Assembly (NCBI RefSeq): GCF_023074185.1
Contig: NZ_JADPKY010000089.1
Location: 1 to 58,442 of the forward strand
Direction of reading: 5' to 3'
Source of the DNA: Bradyrhizobium sp. 132
Lineage (GTDB): Bacteria > Pseudomonadota > Alphaproteobacteria > Rhizobiales > Xanthobacteraceae
Length of the DNA stretch: 58,442 bases
In this document: positions 1 through 8,485 of the stretch, piece after piece
Position numbering within the stretch: position 1 is the first letter of the stretch
Layout: each line of letters begins with the position of its first letter
The notes under the pieces: model-generated
Told to the model about the DNA's origin: nothing
Database searches by the model: none
Seen by the model: only the letters and a program-made list of their open reading frames with translations
Made by a program: the position numbers and the translations under genes

Positions 1-99
1 GATAATCTGTTCTTCCGTAAACCTGGCTCGCTTCATCTGTCCGTCCTTCAGAAGGCCGGACTCTAACTTCAACCGGAGGAAATCGGCAGGGGCAGGTCA
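1..99 (-). mobile_element. IS3-family (IS407-type) element, left end with start of orfA
   Basis: Read on the minus strand, bases 36 to 1 start a protein MKRARFTEEQII, the typical beginning of the OrfA helix-turn-helix subunit of IS3-family transposases of the IS407 type; it runs off the window. The element's terminus lies at about base 99 (TGACCTGCCCCT read inward), which matches the usual TGACC-start ends of this group. The element has inserted into a small membrane-protein gene (see the next feature). Only the tip of the element is in view, so its completeness cannot be judged. Confidence 0.8.
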
Positions 100-270
100 G
101 CCAAGTCACAATTGCCCATATTCCTAGCCCGACCAACCCAGCATTGATCGCCAGGCCGACAATATTGGTGTGATTAAGGACATAAGCAACAACGGCAAAT
201 AGGAATACCCCCCAGCGATGAGGGCCACTAAAACGAAAAATGAAAAAAGGCCTTCGATTGGTGCGGGCAT
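100..270 (-). pseudogene. Small membrane protein gene, frameshifted and cut by the IS3-type element
   Basis: On the minus strand an ATG at 270 opens MPAPIEGLFSFFVLVALIAG, a hydrophobic start. After a run of six G's (about 209-214) the frame shifts. The next frame continues with further hydrophobic sequence (VFLFAVVAYVLNHTNIVGLA and on) as far as the IS end at base 99, where it is cut off. It looks like a two-helix membrane protein of unknown function, inactivated by an indel in a homopolymer and by IS insertion. I do not recognise a family. The reading is my own reconstruction across the shift. Confidence 0.5.
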
Positions 271-386
271 TTAACTTGCCCGCGCGGCTACCATGATGGA
301 TGAACACTACCACCGATAGAGGGTTTGTCACGTCCATTCCCTCAGGGATGTCGGCTCGCTCTCTTCAAGGGAAGGGAGGGGAGTGC

Positions 387-620
387 TCAATGTACTCCGC
401 TGGCCGTACCTTTCGAGATCGCGCGCGTCAAAGCCTCGAGGCGGGCTGCGATGCCGCTCATCCGGCGGGCCGCGTGTTGAAGCGCTACTATGTCGGTCGG
501 CCCGGCGCCGGTCGTGAGATTGAGTTCGTTCTGCAGGTGCTGAAATTCCGCCTTGCACCGGTCCAGCTCGGCGAGAAGCATCGCGAATTCGTCCATTGGC
601 GAACGGCCCTTCTGTTGCAT
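387..620 (-). CDS. Small hypothetical helical protein
   Basis: A 77-residue reading frame, or 69 residues if translation starts at the internal ATG at 596. The product is rich in Leu, Ala, Glu and Arg with heptad-like spacing (MDEFAMLLAELDRCKAEF...), suggesting a short coiled coil. AGAAGGG lies about 11 bases before the ATG at 596, which I favour slightly. No family is recognised. The surrounding DNA is IS- and phage-derived debris, so this may be a leftover and not an active gene. Confidence 0.4.
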   Translation of the reverse strand: MQQKGRSPMDEFAMLLAELDRCKAEFQHLQNELNLTTGAGPTDIVALQHAARRMSGIAARLEALTRAISKGTASGVH

Positions 621-798
621 GGGCTACGGCCACGATAAGAATAGTCCGACAGGGCTGTCAGGTGTCTTCTCACGGTGGGTAGTCCACCAGCATTCGAACG
701 ATCTCTTGGTCAAGCCAACGTTTGGAGAGCCTTAGGAGGAAGCCCACCATCCGTCGGGGAATGGCTCCGGCAAAGCCCAATCGACTTGGTTGTCGTTG

Positions 799-1044
799 TC
801 AGGGGGAGCTGATAGCTCCTGCATTCCCCCTTAATGGCGCGTGGCGACGGAGGCGAACAGACAAAGCGACCCGTTCACCACGTCGAACGCGGCGCGACGG
901 AGGATGTGTCAAGCGTAGTGGAGGCACACCTCGGGCGCTTCGCTCAGCTTCTTCGACCAGATCTCGAAGATCTTCCAACTCTGAGAGCTGAGAAATGAGT
1001 TCACTAAGTCGTTGGGCACAAAAGATTGGGCGAGAGCTTCGCAT
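799..1044 (-). CDS. Small hypothetical protein, possibly frameshifted at its C-terminus
   Basis: The ATG at 1044 is preceded by a good ribosome-binding site (GGGGAGGACATT-ATG). The first 40 or so residues (ending in LSELEDLRDLVEEAERSA) are acidic and helix-forming. The last 40 are Arg/Pro-rich and read like an out-of-frame tail, so the original gene probably shifted frame near codon 45. No function can be assigned. Confidence 0.4.
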   Translation of the reverse strand: MRSSRPIFCAQRLSELISQLSELEDLRDLVEEAERSARGVPPLRLTHPPSRRVRRGERVALSVRLRRHAPLRGNAGAISSP

Positions 1045-1515
1045 AATGTCCTCCCCAGCACAAAAAGCACTATCAGGACGGCTTCAGAGCAAATAGCGCG
1101 AGCGTAAAAGTCAAAACTATCATGGGTAAATATCGGATTTCAATACGTCAGGCTAATTGCCGCAGGGTGGCTGCTTCGGTCAGCGCGGTCCGAGACCATT
1201 GAGAGAGCAAAAGGACCCCAGCTTCAGGGCGGTGAAGCTGGGGCTGTCTTGAGGCTGCCCCTTGGGAAAGGCAGCCACCCGCTGGCAAAGGGCAACGGGA
1301 AAACTTTGCAATCGGGAAGTCGTTCCAAGCCGCTTGTCGGCCGCAGAATTCCCGGATGTTGACGCAAGCCGCTCCCTCTGGGCGCCGAGCGGTTGGGCTT
1401 GGCGGCATTTACCTCGTTTGAGATTTTGACCCCGGCTGTGCCGTTCTGAATCGAGGCGAGTCAGCAGTCACACGTCAGCCCACCGCTGCTCGTCGATTAA
1501 CCACCCAGAGGCCGC
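1045..1515. other. Gene-free stretch with one strong hairpin
   Basis: No convincing gene is seen here. A perfect 11-bp inverted repeat lies at 1216-1243 (listed separately). Short open frames on the minus strand around 1148-1408 have no ribosome-binding site and atypical composition. Confidence 0.5.
1216..1243 (-). terminator. Perfect 11-bp hairpin, possible terminator for minus-strand transcription
   Basis: CCCCAGCTTCA (1216-1226), six-base loop, TGAAGCTGGGG (1233-1243). On the minus strand the stem is followed by TCCTTTTGC, a short T-rich stretch, so it could end leftward transcripts. On the plus strand no T-run follows. It may equally be the tip of a decayed repeat. Confidence 0.35.
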
Positions 1516-2103
1516 ATGAGATCGATCGTCACAGTCGCATCGCCCCCGTCAGATACCGCGCTGACCACGCTGGAACGGGTGAAATTGGAACTCGGCATTC
1601 CGAGCGGGACCACGACCAGCGACCCTATCCTTCAGGAGAAGATTGAGGAGGCCTCAGACGACATCGAGGCCGCGCTGGGCTTCCGCCTGGTGCGGGAGAC
1701 CGCGGTCGAGACCTTTTGGCACGAGCAGTATGACGTCGCGCCGGAGAAGCTTGTTCTTGACCGGACGCGGGTGGCGGCAATTGCGAGCGTGGTCGTCGAC
1801 GGGGTTACGATCGACGCCTCGGCCTATCGGCTCGATCCGAACACGGGTGAGCTGTTTGCGCTCGGCAACGGTTATCCCAGCGTGTGGGTGTTTTGCCGGA
1901 GCGTCGTCGTGAGTTCAGGTTCGATGCCCGACACACGAGCCGCCGTGTCTTCCACGTTCGTGACGAGGGCGAGAGTCCTCCGGAACGGTGCAGGACGTGC
2001 GAGCAGTGCGGCAGGGCTTAAACGCTGCAGCGCTCCAGCTCGCGGTTCTGTTCGGGGGCGTGCAGAACGCGCGCATGCCGCGAGCGTTTGGCGTTACAGC
2101 TAG
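1516..2103 (+). pseudogene. Phage head-tail connector (gp6-like) remnant
   Basis: Residues 1-130 read as a gp6-like head-tail connector: an N-terminal part of the type TTLERVKLELGIP, then DPILQEKIEEASDDIEAALGF, then a beta-rich section with SVVVDGVTIDASAYRLDPNTG. These proteins join the portal ring to the tail in tailed phages and gene-transfer agents. From about base 1900 the sequence loses character and becomes Arg/Ser-rich, so the 3' part is frameshifted or replaced. AGAGG precedes the ATG at 1516. No other recognisable phage structural gene is nearby, so this is a solitary relic. Confidence 0.6.
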
Positions 2104-2221
2104 CGTTACAGCATGATGCACCGCCGCGCGCCACGCCCACCACGCAAGGCACCACCAGATGGCTTGCTACGACGACAAACTGGGTGACAGAAACGAATGC
2201 GGGAGACGACGAGGTATCACT

Positions 2222-2455
2222 GTGAGTAATCGTCACCACCGCCGCGCTGATCTGGCTAAAATCAAACGCAATACACCTGGCGCCTTGCTGACGTATCTGG
2301 TCGAGCCCGACGAACCGGCGCTCGATGGCATGCCGCTGCTCAAGGCTGCGGCGGGCCACTGGACCGGTCGGTCTCGAAGATGGTCGTCACTGCCTCATCT
2401 GCAGTTCATACTTGTGACCAGTCGGGACATCGGCGATGTTGCTCAGCACGCCTGA
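2222..2455 (+). CDS. Short hypothetical protein fragment, GTG start
   Basis: GTG at 2222 is preceded by GAGG seven bases upstream and opens MSNRHHRRADLAKIKRN, followed by PGALLTYLVEPDEPALDG. The basic N-terminus and the middle segment look like real coding sequence. The last 25 residues look out of frame. The function is unknown; it may be another remnant of the phage-like segment to its left. Confidence 0.4.
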   Translation: MSNRHHRRADLAKIKRNTPGALLTYLVEPDEPALDGMPLLKAAAGHWTGRSRRWSSLPHLQFILVTSRDIGDVAQHA

Positions 2456-2538
2456 CATCGCCAAGCCGACCAACTTGGTACCGCCGGAACATGCCGGGCG
2501 TGCTGGGAAGCGTGATCTGCCCGTTGAGGGAGCCGTCC

Positions 2539-3140
2539 ATGGGCTAGGTTAGCACGATTGGTCTGGATTTGGCGAAGTCGCTGTTCCAGGTGCATCGGAT
2601 CGATGTCACGCGCGCGGTCCTGATGAAGCGGGTAAGTCGGGCAAAGGTGCTGGAGTATTGTTGCCAGCAGCCACGTTGTTTGGTTGGGATCGAAGCATGA
2701 CCGTCAGAGCATCATTGGGGCCGCGAACTTCAGGCGCTTGGACATACGGTCAGACTGACACCTCCGAGCTATGTGAAGGCCTACCTCAACCGCAGTAAGA
2801 ACGATGCGAATGATGCGGCTGCAATCTGTGAGGCTGTGACGCGGCCGTCGATGCGTTTTGTCCCGGTCAAGAGACGACGGAGCAGCAGCCGTTTTGATGC
2901 CGCACCGGACCCGACAATCGCTGGTGCGCCAGCCTACCAATGTTGAGCAATGCACTGCGCGGGCACCTGGCCGAACTCGGCATCGCGTCGGCCAAGGGGC
3001 GCAACGGGACAGCGGAGTTACTAAGGATTATCGATTGTTGAGGGCGAGACTACAAGGAACGGAAGCTGTCGCTCGTGGCATGAGGCAGGCGGACTACGAG
3101 ATGGCAACACCAATAGACGAGCGCATGACGACTTAATGCA
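2539..3140 (+). pseudogene. IS110-family transposase, decayed
   Basis: The sequence encodes in broken frames the N-terminal DEDD domain of an IS110-type transposase: STIGLDLAKSLFQVHRID near 2550, then HHWGRELQALGHTVRL near 2710, then YLNRSKNDANDAAAICEAV near 2790, and a later piece LRGHLAELGIASAKG near 2960. There is a TAG at codon three and several frameshifts. The D and E residues of the catalytic tetrad can still be traced. The C-terminal Ser-containing half is not recognisable, so the copy is dead and truncated. Confidence 0.75.
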
Positions 3141-3615
3141 GATACCTCGTTCCGAGAATCGGGAGAATCCGCTTTCAGACGGTCAACGCCCGGTGGGCGA
3201 GGTAGAACATCGCGAAGGTGGAAATGATGAGGCTTGTCCGGGAGAACGACGCTCGCACTTGGACAGCAGAGTCAGTGTGCGTGGCTTGAGGATGGGCATG
3301 TGACCCGATGGGGCAAGTTTCGCGCCTTATTAGTCGAGCGTGGCGGACTTCCGTCCGCCAGCGCGGACGCGCTCTTGTGTCACATACCAGATTAGGTCAG
3401 GATGAAGAGTGCTGTACATAGCCGATCCGCGCTGGAAGATTGTGGTCGCCGACCGCGCGAAGAGAACCGCGATGTGGCTGCCGCGGGGCCTTGATCTGCT
3501 TTGATTCCGCTCGACCGAGTAATGGAGTGTTCTGTGATTGCAGCTCTGGCCCCCAACTAAAGTTTCTTTCCTTCTGGATCAGCCATGAGAAGGCTTAGTA
3601 CCGGCGCCGGTTGTG
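3141..3615. other. Gene-free stretch
   Basis: No open frame with coding character is seen. The composition resembles the decayed transposon DNA to its left. It separates the IS110 ghost from the 3' end of the phosphonate cluster. Confidence 0.5.
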
Positions 3616-4725
3616 CTAATCAGAGATGTCTTTCAGTGCTTCCACCAAAAGCCTATTGTCGTCTTCAGTGCGGCTTGCGATGCGCAAGAATCGTTTGCCA
3701 TTCTGAAGCGTCTTGCCGCCATTGTGCCTGACCAATATCCGTCTATCTCTTAAAAGTATTGAGGCGATTACGTCTCCATCCGGCCAATGGGGCGGGAGCT
3801 CGCAGAACACGAAATTTGCGTCGGGCTTCAGAACTCTCATTCCGTCGATGCTGCGCAGGTCTGCGTATAGTTTGTCCCTGTCGCTGCCCACCCTCATCCA
3901 ACTCTGCTTTGCAGCGTGCGCCAGGTGAGGAAGCTTGCTTAGAAAAAACTCAGCAAACGTATTAACATTCCACGTGGGGAGGGCGGCTCTGATTTCGTCC
4001 ATCGTCTGTACATTTGCTGATGCCGCATACCCGATCCGTAACCCGCATGTCCCGTAAATCTTTCCAAGACTTTTGAGAACGATCACATTGGGAAATTCCA
4101 GCAAGTGATTTTCCAGGCTTGCACTTCGCCCGAGCGCACTAAACTCGATAAATGACTCATCGATCAGTAGGAGTTGCTGTTGAGCTCGAAGCGCGGAAGC
4201 CAGATATAGTAGATCCGCATAGGAAACCATCCGCGAGGTGGGATTATTCGGCGATATCACGACTGCGCCGTCGACACCATTTGCACGCGCAAATGCTGCA
4301 TAGCGGTGCACATCGAGTTCAAAATCTGGCGGTGACAGGAAAAAGCGTGACAACCGCCCGGGCAAGGCTGTGGTTTCATAGGGATTGAAGGTTGGGACCG
4401 GGACAGCAATCCGCATACCCAGTCGGCCAAGGAGGATGGGAATCAGTTCAGCCACACCATTGCAAATGACAAGATTATTAGCCGGCGTCTTCACCGCATC
4501 CGCAAGAAGCTGGACCAGCTGCGCATTAGGAGAGGGATAGCAAGTAATAAGCCGCGGTAGAGCGTTCTTAAGTTCGTCAAGGAACGCCTGCGGCGGAAAA
4601 TATGGATTTACCAGAAGGACGAAGTCCTTGATGTCATATTTCCAATAGCCGCCGGGGAATCGGTTGACCAGGTCAGAAACCCCGTCCGGCCTAAGGGTTA
4701 CGGCGATTTGTGCTGCGGTGTTCAT
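3616..4725 (-). CDS. CobD/HisC-like PLP enzyme of the phosphonate cluster
   Basis: A 369-residue fold-type I PLP enzyme. Visible landmarks are YPSPNAQL near 63-70, ISPNNPTSRM near 158-166 (the Asn-Pro motif), LLIDESFIEF with PLP-ring Asp189, SLGK with the Schiff-base Lys222, and R230. The segment PTWNVNTFAEFFL resembles threonine-phosphate decarboxylase CobD more than ordinary aminotransferases. CobD decarboxylates an amino-acid phosphate; HisC transaminates one. In this cluster the enzyme could transaminate phosphonopyruvate to phosphonoalanine, decarboxylate phosphonoalanine to 2-aminoethylphosphonate, or aminate phosphonoacetaldehyde. It is the last gene of the minus-strand cluster, 233 bases after the CDP-alcohol phosphotransferase gene. 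No strong ribosome-binding site precedes the ATG. The family call is firm; the reaction is inference. Confidence 0.85.
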   Translation of the reverse strand: MNTAAQIAVTLRPDGVSDLVNRFPGGYWKYDIKDFVLLVNPYFPPQAFLDELKNALPRLITCYPSPNAQLVQLLADAVKTPANNLVICNGVAELIPILLGRLGMRIAVPVPTFNPYETTALPGRLSRFFLSPPDFELDVHRYAAFARANGVDGAVVISPNNPTSRMVSYADLLYLASALRAQQQLLLIDESFIEFSALGRSASLENHLLEFPNVIVLKSLGKIYGTCGLRIGYAASANVQTMDEIRAALPTWNVNTFAEFFLSKLPHLAHAAKQSWMRVGSDRDKLYADLRSIDGMRVLKPDANFVFCELPPHWPDGDVIASILLRDRRILVRHNGGKTLQNGKRFLRIASRTEDDNRLLVEALKDISD

Positions 4726-4958
4726 GAGTGCGACTAGCTCAACATTTCAGGGCAAACGAAAATCGTAGGCTGGTCGCGATCTCCCGACAAGCTCCCGGCG
4801 AACAAGCATCGAGCAGTGCCGATCCGTGCGGAGATGTTCTCGGCAACAAGTCTGGTGCACGCCGCGGTTGACGAGACTACACGTCATCATGTGAGCTGCA
4901 TGGAGTGAAGCCTGCAAGCCCAAGAAGGCCAGTCGCTGGATCATACTTCCATCCGCAA
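4726..4958 (-). other. Intergenic gap in the phosphonate cluster, possible small ORF
   Basis: A frame of 71 codons (4962 to 4747) begins with TTG overlapping the upstream stop codon. It is Cys/His-rich, has no homology I recognise and no clear ribosome-binding site, so I treat the stretch as spacer or insertion debris, not as a gene. Confidence 0.4.
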
Positions 4959-5564
4959 TCAAAAGGAGCGACTGGCTAAAACCACCGATGACGCGACGGC
5001 GAAGATGCTTATTGCCGTATACATTGTTGCGCTGAGTGGTGGCACGCGAAGAGGCGCGACATGCGCTATAGCGAGCAGCAAGAAGGCAATGTTCACGACG
5101 TGCGGAAATGCTTCAGCAGGAATAAGAGGCTTAAAAAGAAATAGAAGCGCCAGGAGCGGCACGTCGTATGATAAGGGGATGCCCAAGAACCGTCCATCAC
5201 GCGACCTGCCAAAGTTCGCAAAGTAGCTAAGCCTTATTGCTCCCGTCACCAGTAGAGCGGTTGCGGTCGCAAACGCGAGTTGTGAAGCTTGGCTGACTTG
5301 CACCACAACTGCCGCAGGCACAACGGCTCCATAGACGATATCTGCAAACCCGTCGAGGCTCGCTCCCATTTTTGCGACATCTGGATCCCGACCTTTCGTG
5401 CGACCTGCCACAAACCCGTCCAGGTGGTCCGATAGAACAGCCCAAAGCGCCGCTGCCACAGATAGCTCCAGGCGGTCAGAGAGAGCTAAAAACAGGCTGG
5501 CGGAGGAAAAGAGAAGACCTGTGATCGTTATCGCGTTCGCTGGATCCCAAAGGTATTTCAACAT
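4959..5564 (-). CDS. CDP-alcohol phosphatidyltransferase family membrane protein
   Basis: About 201 residues with several membrane segments. I chose the ATG at 5564 because GAGGTGAG lies just upstream and it starts eight bases after the preceding gene's stop; a longer upstream frame overlaps that gene. The CDP-alcohol phosphotransferase signature is present as SDHLDG-FVAGR...MGASLDGFAD, with the metal-binding Asp residues intact. The usual DG-x-x-A-R reads DG-F-V-A-G-R. The enzyme should move a CMP-activated head group, here probably a CMP-phosphonate made by the neighbouring nucleotidyltransferase, onto a lipid or polyol at the membrane. Such a pairing would give a phosphonolipid or phosphonate-decorated glycan. 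The acceptor cannot be told from sequence. Confidence 0.85.
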   Translation of the reverse strand: MLKYLWDPANAITITGLLFSSASLFLALSDRLELSVAAALWAVLSDHLDGFVAGRTKGRDPDVAKMGASLDGFADIVYGAVVPAAVVVQVSQASQLAFATATALLVTGAIRLSYFANFGRSRDGRFLGIPLSYDVPLLALLFLFKPLIPAEAFPHVVNIAFLLLAIAHVAPLRVPPLSATMYTAISIFAVASSVVLASRSF

Positions 5565-5571
5565 TGAACTC

Positions 5572-6372
5572 TCACCTCGTTTGCAAATCACGTCTCGCCG
5601 CGTAGGCATTCGTTCGGTCCTTGAAAATGCGCTCGGCAATCTCCAAATCGTCAGCATTATCAATTTCGTACCAGCTGAGGCCGTCGCATCGCGCCGCGGC
5701 GAGCTGTAGGCCTCGCCTCTCTATCAGATAACCCAAAAGTTCTTCAGTGTAGGTCTGCCTAGCTCCAGCGGCGATGATATCGTCCAGTGTCGGAACGATC
5801 GTTGCCTTGAGTGTCGGCGCCGAAAGCCGTAGGAGATTCATCGTCTTGAAAAGCTTTGGGCCATCCGCAACAAGATCTGCCGCGGTTTGCTTCAGTCGAA
5901 AACCTGAGATGAAGCCGTTCTGCGACAACAGGACGGCCGACCCTTCCATTGAATCATCGAAGGGAACGACTGCAGCTACGTCGGTCCCCCGACAGACCAT
6001 CAAGTGTCGCAGCGCATCCTCTTCGAAAAAGACGTCGCCCTCGAGAAGAAAGCAGTCTCCGGAGATAAGAGCGTCGCGCGCCAGCCACAAAGAATAGGCG
6101 CTTCCGGTGCGGTCGAAGACGGTCGACTCGACATATTTGATTTTGAGCTCGCCAAAGTTGCTACCGCAGGCATATTGAATGGCGTCTTTGCGGTAGCCCA
6201 CCACGATCGTCACCTCTTCCACGCCGACAGCTTCCAGATTGTGCAGAGCGTTGTGAAGAATCGAAGTGCCGTTGACCTCGACCAGCGACTTCGGCCGCAG
6301 ATCTGTCAGAGGACGCAGGCGAGAGCCGCAGCCAGCGGCCAGAATGATGGCGTTCTTGGGAGCATCGGTCAC
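5572..6372 (-). CDS. Sugar/phosphonate nucleotidyltransferase (PntC/LicC-like)
   Basis: 266 residues starting at GTG 6372, with AAAGGA eight bases upstream. The N-terminal AIILAAGCGSRLRPLT is the nucleotide-binding loop of the NTP-transferase fold, followed by RPKSLVEVNG and, near residue 110, LLEGDVFFEE with the metal-binding Asp. Members of this family next to PEP mutase activate aminoethylphosphonate or a related phosphonate as its CMP ester (PntC type); LicC does the same for phosphocholine. The gene stops eight bases before the CDP-alcohol phosphotransferase start, so the two are surely co-translated and probably act in sequence. The nucleotide and exact substrate are inferred from context. 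Confidence 0.85.
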   Translation of the reverse strand: MTDAPKNAIILAAGCGSRLRPLTDLRPKSLVEVNGTSILHNALHNLEAVGVEEVTIVVGYRKDAIQYACGSNFGELKIKYVESTVFDRTGSAYSLWLARDALISGDCFLLEGDVFFEEDALRHLMVCRGTDVAAVVPFDDSMEGSAVLLSQNGFISGFRLKQTAADLVADGPKLFKTMNLLRLSAPTLKATIVPTLDDIIAAGARQTYTEELLGYLIERRGLQLAAARCDGLSWYEIDNADDLEIAERIFKDRTNAYAARRDLQTR

Positions 6373-6736
6373 AGTTTAGTTCCTTTTTCGTCGCGCCTCT
6401 AAGGTGAAACACCGACGGACTTCTTCGGCGCCAGCTTAGGCGTGCTGAAGCGAGATCAGGTCTGCCGGAGCCATCTGAAAATGGAGCCCAAGCGTTAAGA
6501 CAGACAAATGGTTCTCGTCGGTCCTTTCACCAGAGAGAAGGGAGGCGCTGGATCCGGTGCCTCGAGCTGCCGAGATGGCAAACTGCGCATTTCGGTTGAG
6601 TGAGGCGGGCTACGCTATCTCAGGACATCTCAGTGCAATGATTAGGCATTTGAGATTGCAGTTGAACTTGGCCAGCTAGGAGGAAGTCCAGGACAGTAGG
6701 TGGACAACGAAAATGCGCCCCTGTGTCGACGAAACC
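6373..6736. other. Intergenic gap inside the phosphonate cluster
   Basis: 364 bases between the PEP mutase stop and the nucleotidyltransferase start. I see no gene, hairpin or obvious promoter. The gap may reflect a lost gene, for instance a phosphonopyruvate decarboxylase, but no peptide trace of one is readable. Confidence 0.4.
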
Positions 6737-7678
6737 CTATTTGCGCAGTTCAGCGTCGGGACGCAAATATCGCGTTTCCGCACGGGCGAGTTCGTCGTAC
6801 TTGAACAGTTCGAAGACTTCCTCGAGAGTAGCGATGTGCGGCTCAATGCTCGCGGTGCTTTCCTCAGCGATGATGCGACCGCAGACTTGACGCATTGCCG
6901 CTATTGCCGCTCGCATAGACTGGTTGGCCCAGATCACCGTAGAGATGCTGGCGTTTCGGTATACAGAAATCGGTGTTCGATAGTATTTCGTCGGAACGAT
7001 CACGACCGGCAGTCTGTTCTGCCAAGCGCGCGCGAACGAAAGGACTTCGTCCGCGGTGCTCCTTCGCGAATGAATGAGGATCGCGTCGGCTCCCGCGTCG
7101 GCGTAGGCGTGAGCGCGCGAAAGTGCTTCGTCCATCTCATGCCCAGCGATCAACGCCTCGATCCTTGCCACCAAGATCAAGTCGTCCGCGACTGTATCCT
7201 TCACTGCCCGGAGGCGGCCAGAGAATTCGTCGATATCGGCGAGGGGGTGCCGATGCCCAACAAACGAGTTCATCTTAGGAAAGCAACTGTCCTCGAGCGC
7301 CACGCCGGCTGCTCCACGCTGACGGAGCCTGCGTGTCACGAGGCGCGCATTGTTGAAATTCCCGAAGCCGCCATCTCCGTCAACGAGCACAGGCAGTCCG
7401 CTCGAGTCCACGATCCGCTCGACTACATCTACGAGTTGGCTCCACGACGCTTCGTTGGCATCGCGGTAGCCCAGGGAGCAGGCAATTGACAGGCCGGACG
7501 CCCAGAGGCCTTTGAACCCCGCGCGCTCAGCGATTGCGGCGGAGAGACCATCATGCGCTTCCATGAGGAACGATAGCTCTCTGCGGCAGCAGATTTCGGC
7601 CCGCAGCATTTCAGCAGGTGAGGAACCAGCGGATTGATCAGGGCCGTTGGCGCGAACAGATGCTAATCGGTCTTTCAT
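6737..7678 (-). CDS. pepM: Phosphoenolpyruvate mutase
   Basis: 313 residues of the isocitrate-lyase/PEP-mutase superfamily. It rearranges phosphoenolpyruvate to phosphonopyruvate, forming the C-P bond that starts nearly all phosphonate biosynthesis. Diagnostic segments are LWASGLSIACSLGYRDANEAS (57-77), the DGDGGFGN metal loop (100-107), and the gating-loop motif EDSCFPKMNS at 129-138. Family members usually have EDK-x5-NS; here the first Lys is Ser, while the second Lys (K135) and the Asn-Ser are kept. I start at ATG 7678 because AAGGA lies eight bases upstream; an in-frame ATG at 7729 lacks one. This is the first gene of the minus-strand cluster. The alternatives, phosphonopyruvate hydrolase or a lyase, are less likely given the neighbours. 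Confidence 0.88.
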   Translation of the reverse strand: MKDRLASVRANGPDQSAGSSPAEMLRAEICCRRELSFLMEAHDGLSAAIAERAGFKGLWASGLSIACSLGYRDANEASWSQLVDVVERIVDSSGLPVLVDGDGGFGNFNNARLVTRRLRQRGAAGVALEDSCFPKMNSFVGHRHPLADIDEFSGRLRAVKDTVADDLILVARIEALIAGHEMDEALSRAHAYADAGADAILIHSRRSTADEVLSFARAWQNRLPVVIVPTKYYRTPISVYRNASISTVIWANQSMRAAIAAMRQVCGRIIAEESTASIEPHIATLEEVFELFKYDELARAETRYLRPDAELRK

Positions 7679-7922
7679 GCCAATTCCTTGTGATGACGGG
7701 CCTAACGTGTAGACCGGCCGTTTCATCAATCGATAGGTGACATGCTTCCGTCATCTAGATCAATTGCGAGGGTTGGTAGTTGACCGCGCCCGCAAACCTG
7801 CTCCGTGTCGGAGTGCTCAAGAGTCATCTTCCGCGTGGTCAATCGCTATGTCGGCAACTCGCAGCCCATGCCGAGCGTCTTCCCCAGCTATCCCGCGCCT
7901 GTGATCCGTAATCAACCGAAGC

Positions 7923-8192
7923 CTAGGACTGAGACGCGCGCTTAACTTTCACGCACGTTTCGTTTGTCTGTAGGGCGCCGCGGTCTTGCCTGTCCTGCCA
8001 CGTGCGAGGCTCGGCTTGTGGCGGCTTCAAACACACCGCAATACGTCCGTCGAGTTGCCATAGCTCGATGTCGTTGGCATCAACTAGCTGCTGAGCACGT
8101 TCCCGTGCTTTTTGCTCGTCGGCACACTGCAAATTGGCCACGCTTATAACGTGGCGGTCGTGATCCAAAAGGTAAGCTCGGTAGTGCGCCAT
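7923..8192 (-). CDS. Conserved small hypothetical protein
   Basis: 89 residues. The first 55 (MAHYRAYLLDHDRHVISVANL, then ADEQKARERAQQLVDANDIELWQLDGRIA) resemble a family of small proteins I associate with Bradyrhizobium genomes. The last 30 residues are polar and possibly extra. GGGGAGGGG directly abuts the ATG at 8192, giving an unusually short spacing. The function is unknown; it lies upstream of pepM in the same orientation, 244 bases away. Confidence 0.6.
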   Translation of the reverse strand: MAHYRAYLLDHDRHVISVANLQCADEQKARERAQQLVDANDIELWQLDGRIAVCLKPPQAEPRTWQDRQDRGALQTNETCVKVKRASQS

Positions 8193-8248
8193 CCCCTCCC
8201 CAAGAAATTGACCGGGCCCAGACCCTCGCTGGCTTGATCATCGGACCA

Positions 8249-8485
8249 TCACCTCAATCCTTCAATGAGCGTTCTCCGGCCGAGCGCATCGTTCGCCGTC
8301 AGAAGCGAACCGCCAAGCATTGCCAAGTAGTTTGGCAACTCGGAATCGGGAAGCGCGTTCATATTGCGCACAAACGAGGCGACCGAGTTCCTAACATCAG
8401 CTCGGTCGAGATGATCGAAAGCCCGCTGCTTGCACCGCTCGACATATTTGTCGCGCGTCATCTCAATTAATAGGAAATGTTCCAT
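8249..8485 (-). CDS. Small hypothetical protein
   Basis: 78 residues from the ATG at 8485 (MEHFLLIEMTRDKYVERC..., ending LLTANDALGRRTLIEGLR), preceded by GGGAG at a proper distance. It is predicted soluble and helical, with no family recognised. It precedes the 89-residue small protein in the same direction. Confidence 0.55.
   Translation of the reverse strand: MEHFLLIEMTRDKYVERCKQRAFDHLDRADVRNSVASFVRNMNALPDSELPNYLAMLGGSLLTANDALGRRTLIEGLR

Noticed and set aside
4747..4962. 71-codon frame starting TTG at the end of the CDP-alcohol phosphotransferase gene
   Set aside because: No ribosome-binding site of its own, unusual Cys/His-rich composition and no recognisable family; the overlap with the stop is probably chance.
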